From Citricoccus alkalitolerans (GTDB lineage Bacteria > Actinomycetota > Actinomycetes > Actinomycetales > Micrococcaceae): a DNA stretch of 64,000 nucleotides. Shown here in pieces: positions 58,860-64,000 of this stretch. A model generated the notes under the pieces. It searched no databases. It had not been told where the DNA came from and saw only the letters and a list, made by a program, of their open reading frames with translations. The DNA is taken from NCBI RefSeq assembly GCF_039528175.1, contig NZ_BAAALH010000001.1, forward strand, positions 1,054,001 to 1,118,000, given 5' to 3'. How positions within the stretch are numbered: position 1 is the stretch's first letter; each line of letters starts with the position of its first letter. The translations under genes and the position numbers were made by a program.

Positions 58860-59993
58860 TCACTCAGTTATCTCCTGATAGGTCGCGAACAGCAGCGAGG
58901 CGTCCGGGACGTCATAGGTGGTCGGCTTGCCCAGGCCGTCCAAGAGCACGAACCGCAGCTGGTCACCGCGGTTCTTCTTGTCCCTGCGGATACCGTCCAG
59001 CAGCGTCTCCCAGCGGCCGGAGGAGTACGACGTCGGCAGGCCGAGCGACTCCAGGATCGTGCGGTGACGATCGGCGGTGGCATCATCGAGACGTCCGACG
59101 GAGCGCGCCAGTTCGGCCGCGAACACCAGGCCGACGGACACGGCGGCGCCATGGCGCCACTGATAGCGCTCGGCCAGTTCGATGGCGTGCGCCAGGGTGT
59201 GGCCGTAGTTGAGCATCTCCCGCGCGCCGGCCTCCCGCAGGTCATTGGACACCACCTGCGCCTTGACGGCGATCGAACGCTCGATCAGTTCGCGCAGCTG
59301 GGACGAGTGCGGGTTCTGGGCCTGTTCCGGGGAGGACTCGATGATGGTGAGGATCTCCGGGTCCGCGATGAAGCCGCATTTGACGACCTCCGCGAGTCCG
59401 GACACCAGCTCGTTCGGCGGCAGGGTCAGCAGCGTGTCCAGGTCGGCGAGGACGCCGGCGGGCGGGTGGAACGCACCCACCAGATTCTTGCCCTCAGCGG
59501 TGTTGATGCCGGCCTTGCCACCCACAGCGGCGTCCACCATGCCCAGGAGGGTGGTGGGGAAGTGCACCACACGGACCCCGCGGAGCCAGGTGGCCGCTAC
59601 GAAGCCGGCGACGTCGGAGACGGAGCCGCCGCCCACGGACACCACGGCGTCCGAGCGGGTGAAGTCGTTCTGGCCCAGGACCTGCCAGCAGAACGCGGCA
59701 ACCTGGATGTGCTTACCCTCCTCGGCGTCCGGGATCTCCGCGGTGAGTGCCTGGAAACCGGCCGTCTCCAGGTCCGCCTTGACCACGTCGCCCGTGGCTC
59801 GCAACGCCCGGGGGTGGATGACCAGAACCCGGCGAACCGAGGGTCCCAGCATGCCCGGCAGGCGCCCCAGCAGGCCCTTGCCCACCACGACGTCATAGCC
59901 GCCGGTGCCCGCTGACCCCGATCCGCCGGCCACGGGGATGACGGTGGCATCGTCCGGGACGGGTTCGGTGGACGGGGTGTTCGGCTCAGTCAT
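58860..59993 (-). CDS. aroB: 3-dehydroquinate synthase
   Basis: Second step of the shikimate pathway, NAD- and zinc-dependent; 377 aa from ATG 59993, which overlaps aroK in ATGA. GGGSVSDVAGFVAATWLRG is the NAD region. The metal sites are in GLAEVVKCG (Glu) and NYGHTLAHAIE (His) and a further H in HGAAV. The first 30 residues are Pro/Thr/Glu-rich. Confidence 0.97.
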   Translation of the reverse strand: MTEPNTPSTEPVPDDATVIPVAGGSGSAGTGGYDVVVGKGLLGRLPGMLGPSVRRVLVIHPRALRATGDVVKADLETAGFQALTAEIPDAEEGKHIQVAAFCWQVLGQNDFTRSDAVVSVGGGSVSDVAGFVAATWLRGVRVVHFPTTLLGMVDAAVGGKAGINTAEGKNLVGAFHPPAGVLADLDTLLTLPPNELVSGLAEVVKCGFIADPEILTIIESSPEQAQNPHSSQLRELIERSIAVKAQVVSNDLREAGAREMLNYGHTLAHAIELAERYQWRHGAAVSVGLVFAAELARSVGRLDDATADRHRTILESLGLPTSYSSGRWETLLDGIRRDKKNRGDQLRFVLLDGLGKPTTYDVPDASLLFATYQEITE

Positions 59994-60571
59994 GGATGGA
60001 CAGCTCCTGTGGTCGGGGTGGTCGTCTCGGCCTGGCGGACGAGGCTGATGATATGGGTGGCCAGTTCTTCGGTGGAGCGGCCGGTGGAGTCCACCGTCCA
60101 CTGCGACACCTCACGGTACAAGGCATGGCGTTCGGCGAGAATACGGCGCCAGGTGCGGCCGGGATTCCCCGCGAGGACCGGCCGGCCGAGGCCGCCGTTG
60201 AGGCGTGCCAGGGCCGCGTCCTCCGCCACCGTGAGGTAGACGACATGGGATCCGTGCTGCAGCCGGTCGCGGGTCTGGGCGCTGAGCACCGCTCCTCCAC
60301 CCAGGGACAGAACGCAGGGTTCGGCGCGGGAGAGTACCTCGCCGATGACCTCCTCCTCCGCTTGGCGGAAGGCGGGTTCACCATGGCGGGAAAAGTAGTC
60401 CGAGATGGCACCGTGCTGGGCCACGAAGAGGTCGTCGGCGTCCAGGCGCTGCAGGCCCAGCTCGCGGCCCAGGACGAGTCCGACGGTCGACTTGCCGGAG
60501 CCCATGGGCCCCACGAGGACGATCCGCCGGCCAGGTGACCACCCAGGGCCGCCTCCGGTTGTGGAACTCAC
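59990..60571 (-). CDS. aroK: shikimate kinase
   Basis: Phosphorylates shikimate, 193 aa from GTG 60571, overlapping the aroC stop (GTGA). P-loop GPMGSGKST at 21-29; substrate Asp in RLDADDLF; GEPAFRQAEEEV and SLGGGAVL close the site. Lid Arg in the GLGRPVLAG region. Confidence 0.96.
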   Translation of the reverse strand: MSSTTGGGPGWSPGRRIVLVGPMGSGKSTVGLVLGRELGLQRLDADDLFVAQHGAISDYFSRHGEPAFRQAEEEVIGEVLSRAEPCVLSLGGGAVLSAQTRDRLQHGSHVVYLTVAEDAALARLNGGLGRPVLAGNPGRTWRRILAERHALYREVSQWTVDSTGRSTEELATHIISLVRQAETTTPTTGAVHP

Positions 60572-61812
60572 TGCAGCGGGTCACCCATGGGCGCCTCAGC
60601 CAGCTCGGCCGCCGTGTCCGCCTCAGAGACCGGCAGCGGTTCGAGCGAGGCCACGAAGGAGTCCAGGTTCCGCTTCGTCTCCGCCACGGAGTCTCCCCCG
60701 AACTTCTGCAGGACGGCCTGGGCGAGGACGAGACTGACCATGGCCTCGGCCACGACGCCGGCCGCCGGCACGGCGCACACGTCCGAGCGCTGGTGGTGGG
60801 CCTTCGTGTCCTGGCCGGTGGCCGTGTCCACGGTGCGCAGGGCCTTGGGAACCGTGGCGATCGGCTTCATGCCCGCGCGCACACGGACCACTCCCCCGGT
60901 GCTCATGCCGCCCTCGATGCCGCCGGCCCGGTTGGACGTGCGGATCGGATGACCGCCTGGGCCCCGGACGATCTCGTCGTGGGCGGCGGTGCCACGGCGG
61001 GCGGCCGTGGTGAAGCCGTCTCCGACCTCCACGCCCTTGATGGCCTGGATGCCCATGAGGGCACCGGAGAGCAGCGAATCCAGACGGCGGTCCCAGTGGA
61101 CATGGCTGCCTAGCCCCACGGGCACGCCGTAGGCCAGGACCTCGACGACACCACCGAGGGTCTCGCCCTCCTTGTGGGCGGCATCGACCTCGGCGACCAT
61201 GGCGTCTGACGTGGACTTGTCGAAGCACCGCAGCGGATCCGCGTCCAGCGCGGTCACGTCCTCCGGCGCGGGCAGCTCGGCGCCGTCCGGCACGGACACC
61301 GTGCCGACCGCCGTGGTGTGGGAGACGGTGCGGATGCCGAGCTCCGCCAGGAAGGAGGAGGCCACGGTGCCCAGGGCCACGCGCGCCGCGGTCTCACGGG
61401 CGGAGGCGCGTTCCAGCAGGGGCCGGGCCTCATCGAACCCGTACTTCTGCATGCCGGCCAGGTCAGCATGGCCGGGGCGGGGGCGGGTGAGGGCGGCGTT
61501 GCGGGCCAGGCCGTCGAGCTCGTCCGCGTCCACGGGATCGGCGGACATGACCTTCTCCCACTTCGGCCATTCGGTGTTGGCGATCTCGATGGCGACCGGG
61601 GAGCCCAGGGTGGAACCGTGGCGGACACCACCGACGAGGGTGACCCGGTCCTGCTCGAACTTCATGCGGGCACCACGGCCGTAGCCCAGGCGCCGGCGCG
61701 CCAGGGCGTCCTGCACCATAGAGGTGGTCAGGGGGATGCCCGCAGGCATCCCTTCAATGATTCCAACGAGTGCGGGCCCATGTGATTCGCCCGCTGTCAA
61801 CCAGCGCACCAT
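60568..61812 (-). CDS. aroC: chorismate synthase
   Basis: Converts EPSP to chorismate with reduced FMN; 414 aa. Signatures: GESHGPALVGIIEGMPAG at the N-terminus, RRLGYGRGARMKFEQDRV, GSPVAIEI, and RSDVCAVPAAGVVAEAM. Full length. 51 bp after aroE; order aroE-aroC-aroK-aroB. Confidence 0.98.
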   Translation of the reverse strand: MVRWLTAGESHGPALVGIIEGMPAGIPLTTSMVQDALARRRLGYGRGARMKFEQDRVTLVGGVRHGSTLGSPVAIEIANTEWPKWEKVMSADPVDADELDGLARNAALTRPRPGHADLAGMQKYGFDEARPLLERASARETAARVALGTVASSFLAELGIRTVSHTTAVGTVSVPDGAELPAPEDVTALDADPLRCFDKSTSDAMVAEVDAAHKEGETLGGVVEVLAYGVPVGLGSHVHWDRRLDSLLSGALMGIQAIKGVEVGDGFTTAARRGTAAHDEIVRGPGGHPIRTSNRAGGIEGGMSTGGVVRVRAGMKPIATVPKALRTVDTATGQDTKAHHQRSDVCAVPAAGVVAEAMVSLVLAQAVLQKFGGDSVAETKRNLDSFVASLEPLPVSEADTAAELAEAPMGDPLQ

Positions 61813-61863
61813 GGATTCGATTCTCTCATGGTCCGCACAGGCTTCCGGACCGTGTGACCAGAT

Positions 61864-62334
61864 TCAGCGCTCAGGAAGGTCGATGGCGGAGGCCATCGCG
61901 GCGATGACGGCGGACCAGTCGGGCTCCGTCCCGTCAGGGCGGATACGCTCCGTGAACAGGCGGACCTGCTCGACGGCCTGATACAGCAGCATCTCCAGGC
62001 CGCTGACCACCTGGCCTCCCTGTTGCTGCCAGGCCAGCGCCAGCGCGGACGGCCACGGGTCGTAGGCGGCGTCCAGCAGGGGGGGCAACGGTGCGGGTTC
62101 TGAACTCCCCACTGTTTCACCGTCCTGCGCTCCCGGCACAGCGGCCGCCAGGGAGCCGGCGGTGGGGTCCGCGGCGCGCGGGGGCAGCGTGGCGACGACG
62201 GCGCGGAAGCCGCCGGCCGCCGTCGGGAAGTCCTCCAGGAGGCGGACGCGGGGCGTCAGGCCGAAGCCGCGCGCGAGGTCGGCGTGCTCGGCGGCCTTGG
62301 CCGGGGTACGGACGAACAGGTCGACGCCGGCCAG
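61864..62334 (-). CDS. aroE: shikimate dehydrogenase, C-terminal part (gene broken by gap)
   Basis: Codes the distal two-thirds of the NADP domain: AGVDLFVRTPAKAAEHADLA, then a Gly/Ala/Pro-rich middle and the ending LLYQAVEQVRLFTE with the usual Gln near the active site. About 157 residues to the TGA. The frame continues to the right into the inserted 88-bp carB copy, so the ATG of the open frame there (62416-62418) is an artefact. The NADP-binding GAGG motif falls in the N gap. Removing the 88 bp while keeping 76 N restores one frame with the N-terminal part. Confidence 0.9.
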   Translation of the reverse strand: MAGVDLFVRTPAKAAEHADLARGFGLTPRVRLLEDFPTAAGGFRAVVATLPPRAADPTAGSLAAAVPGAQDGETVGSSEPAPLPPLLDAAYDPWPSALALAWQQQGGQVVSGLEMLLYQAVEQVRLFTERIRPDGTEPDWSAVIAAMASAIDLPER

Positions 62335-62422
62335 GCCCAGCTTCTCCGCGGCGGCGAGGGCCTCGTCCATGCTGTGGACGATCTCGGACTTGGCGGACTC
62401 GGCGCCGCAACGCTCCACGACG
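62335..62422 (-). repeat. 88-bp exact copy of carB inside aroE, abutting the gap
   Basis: Identical to 51031-51118 over all 88 bases. The translated frame is the CarB frame (MERCGAESAKSEI). A few of these bases next to 62334 may be native aroE, since both genes could encode a similar AAEKLG. The sequence ends where the Ns begin, which points to a wrongly extended contig end. Confidence 0.93.
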
Positions 62423-62498
62423 NNNNNNNNNNNNNNNNNNNNNNNNNNNNNNNNNNNNNNNNNNNNNNNNNNNNNNNNNNNNNNNNNNNNNNNNNNNN
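62423..62498. other. assembly gap (76 N)
   Basis: 76 undetermined bases. They fall where AroE should have its NADP-binding Gly-rich loop; about 25 codons would fit. Confidence 0.99.
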
Positions 62499-62890
62499 AT
62501 CCGGCCGCCGGTCACCTCCCGCTGGTAGCCCGCGAACACGAGCGACTCGACGATCCCCTCCACGTCCGTGTTGTAGGCCGTGGAGACACCGTCCCCGTCC
62601 CAGACCACGGTGTTGAGGAATCCGAGCCGTTCGGCCCGCGGTGAGTAGCGGTCCACGAGCGGCATCATCGCGGACTTCAGCGGCATGGTGACCGAGAACC
62701 CGAGCCAGTCGAAGCCCGTCCCCGGACTCCGATCCAGGCCGGCCATGAAGGCGGGCAGCGCCTCCGGTGTCACGTCGTGGGCGTCGTAGGTGACGTCCAG
62801 GCCCAGGGCGCGGTAGGCGGCCCGGTGCAGAGCCGGTGACTTCGAGTGCGAGATGGGGTGCCCGAGGACCCCCGCGGACGGCCTAACCAC
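62499..62890 (-). CDS. aroE: shikimate dehydrogenase, N-terminal part (gene broken by gap)
   Basis: Shikimate-binding domain: GVLGHPISHSKSPALHRAAYRALG, GFSVTMPLKSAMMPLVD with the catalytic Lys, LGFLNTVVW, YNTDVEGIVESL with the catalytic Asp. The reading ends at GGR at the gap. Start: GTG 62890 overlaps the mltG stop by 8 bp and begins 9 residues before GHPISHS; ATG 62953 is possible but would overlap mltG by 71 bp and add a Thr/Pro-rich lead. Confidence 0.9.
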
Positions 62891-64000
62891 AGATGTCGGC
62901 GTGGTCGGCGCAGTAGTCGCGGTATTCCTGTTGGTAGATGCGGTGCTGGGCATAGTCCTCTGCGAACTTCGTCTCGCCGGTTTCGATGTTGGTGGTCACC
63001 CAGTAGTAGTAGCTGTTGTCCTCCGGATGGGCCGCCGCGTCCAGGGCCTGGGTGGACGGGGCACCGATGGGACCGGGTGGCAGTCCTCGGTGGGCATAGG
63101 TGTTGTACTCATTGGAGGCGTCCTGCTTGTCCTCCTCCGAGAACTGCAGCTGGCGCTGGCCGAGCCCGTAGATCACGGTGGCATCGATCTGCAGGTAGCC
63201 GCCGGTCTCCTCATTGGACGGATTCAGGCGGTTCTCGATGATGCCGGCGACGATCGGGTAGTCGTCCGTCAGTGCCTCGGCTTCGAGGATGGAGGCGATC
63301 GTCACCGTGCGGAACTGCTCGGCCTCGTCCGTGATCCCCTGCTCCTCTAGCTCGGCCATGGTCGGCTCGATCATCATGGCGAAGATCTCGGCCGGTTCGG
63401 CATCCACGGGGAATCGGTACTCCCCCGGAGCCAGGTAGCCCTCCAGGCTGGGTGCCTCGGCGGGTAGCCCGAAGTCGGTGGGGTCCGCCGCTGCCGCCTC
63501 CAGGTCCTGGACGGTGACGCCCGTGGATTCGCTGACCGCGCTCATGGCCTCACCCAAGCGCATGCCGCGGTTCACTGCGACGTAGTGGACCTGGCCCTGA
63601 CCGTCGCGCTGGAGGATGGCCGCTGCGTCAGCGGCCCTCATCTGCCTCTTCAGCGGATACTCCCCCGGTTGGATGGTGTTCTCCGAGCGCGACTGGTTGA
63701 CGGCCTCGATGAAGGCGGCGCTGCTGGCCACGATGTCCTCGTCCTCAAGCCGGTTCCCGATGGCGATGGCGCCCTCACCCTCATTGACGGAGAACACCAC
63801 CTCGACTCCGCCGGGGCCCGGGTAGTCCTCGGCGACCGGGTTCGGCAGGATGCCCTTCAGCGCGAAGGACAGGCCCGCCACCAGCACCACGAATGCGGCG
63901 AAGGCCGCGGTCAGGGCGATATTTCGGCGACGACGACGCTTCCGTCGGGCAGCCTTCTTCGCCTGCTTCTCGGCGTCCAGGGAGCGGTCCCGGTTGACAG
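62883..64000 (-). CDS. mltG: endolytic murein transglycosylase (5' truncated by window edge)
   Basis: Cleaves nascent glycan strands at the membrane to set their length; YceG/MltG family. About 372 codons are present and the frame is open at the right edge, so the start is outside. An Arg/Lys-rich cytoplasmic segment (RRKRRRRR) leads into one transmembrane helix, then LysM-like and catalytic domains with the Glu in SILEAEALTDDYP, IIENRLNPSNEETGGYLQIDATVIYGLG, NEYNTYAHRGLPPGPI and YYWVTTNIETGETKFAEDYAQH. Heads the aro genes, as in many Actinobacteria. Confidence 0.95.
   Translation of the reverse strand, partial: VNRDRSLDAEKQAKKAARRKRRRRRNIALTAAFAAFVVLVAGLSFALKGILPNPVAEDYPGPGGVEVVFSVNEGEGAIAIGNRLEDEDIVASSAAFIEAVNQSRSENTIQPGEYPLKRQMRAADAAAILQRDGQGQVHYVAVNRGMRLGEAMSAVSESTGVTVQDLEAAAADPTDFGLPAEAPSLEGYLAPGEYRFPVDAEPAEIFAMMIEPTMAELEEQGITDEAEQFRTVTIASILEAEALTDDYPIVAGIIENRLNPSNEETGGYLQIDATVIYGLGQRQLQFSEEDKQDASNEYNTYAHRGLPPGPIGAPSTQALDAAAHPEDNSYYYWVTTNIETGETKFAEDYAQHRIYQQEYRDYCADHADICG

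Noticed and set aside
61864..62418. Apparent complete gene starting MERCGAESAK
   Set aside because: Its start lies in the misplaced carB segment; it is the C-terminal part of aroE.

Overview
The window is a high-G+C actinobacterial chromosome segment. Gene content and order fit the Micrococcaceae (Arthrobacter/Citricoccus/Micrococcus-like). The evidence is the bcc-aa3 respiratory genes with a diheme QcrC and an actinobacterial CtaF, the block pyrR-pyrB-pyrC-membrane protein-carA-carB-pyrF followed by mihF-gmk-rpoZ-coaBC-metK-priA (the same order as in Mycobacterium), a PriA without helicase motifs, long-form LeuA, and frequent GTG/TTG starts. I cannot name the species. Almost everything is conserved housekeeping; no phage, CRISPR array, rRNA or tRNA gene was seen.

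Layout. 1-8243: terminal respiration. ctaE (cut by the left edge)-qcrC-qcrA-qcrB run rightwards and ctaC-ctaD-ctaF run leftwards. They converge on about 0.9 kb that holds two terminators and a decayed IS481-type transposase remnant. 8261-16600: erpA, an M20 dipeptidase, a DUF3043 protein, pyrD, an alpha/beta hydrolase, uppS, recO and leuA, the last preceded by a leucine leader peptide and pairing arms typical of an attenuator. 16870-23750: a leftward RNA, ribosome and stress set, hrcA-dnaJ-rsmE-phoH-ybeY-CNNM/CorC-era, with many overlapping start/stop codons and a CIRCE operator in front of hrcA. 23920-29750: DUF3097, DUF4870, hemW, lepA, an orphan PemK-like protein and rpsT. 29757-35210: holA, comEC, comEA and a DegV protein. 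35257-40723: leuS, glpK and a second hydrolase.

40738-56406: two long leftward operons. mihF-gmk-rpoZ-coaBC-metK-priA is preceded by a perfect 22-bp palindrome. pyrR-pyrB-pyrC-(PH-like protein)-carA-carB-pyrF carries a PyrR-binding-loop-like hairpin touching the pyrR Shine-Dalgarno sequence; together with pyrD at 10.9-12.0 kb it supplies the whole de novo UMP pathway. 56499-57767: a PrsW-like membrane protease. 57745-64000: mltG (cut by the right edge)-aroE-aroC-aroK-aroB, then efp-nusB, so four shikimate-pathway enzymes are together.

Most notable points: (1) aroE is broken by 76 Ns and, next to the gap, contains an exact 88-bp copy of an internal carB segment, almost certainly an assembly chimera; (2) three cis-regulatory elements can be read from sequence (leu attenuator, PyrR loop, CIRCE); (3) five or six genes share a fixed -10-hexamer/N6/start-codon geometry implying leaderless transcripts; (4) the IS481 remnant. 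I did not find a convincing novel multi-gene system.
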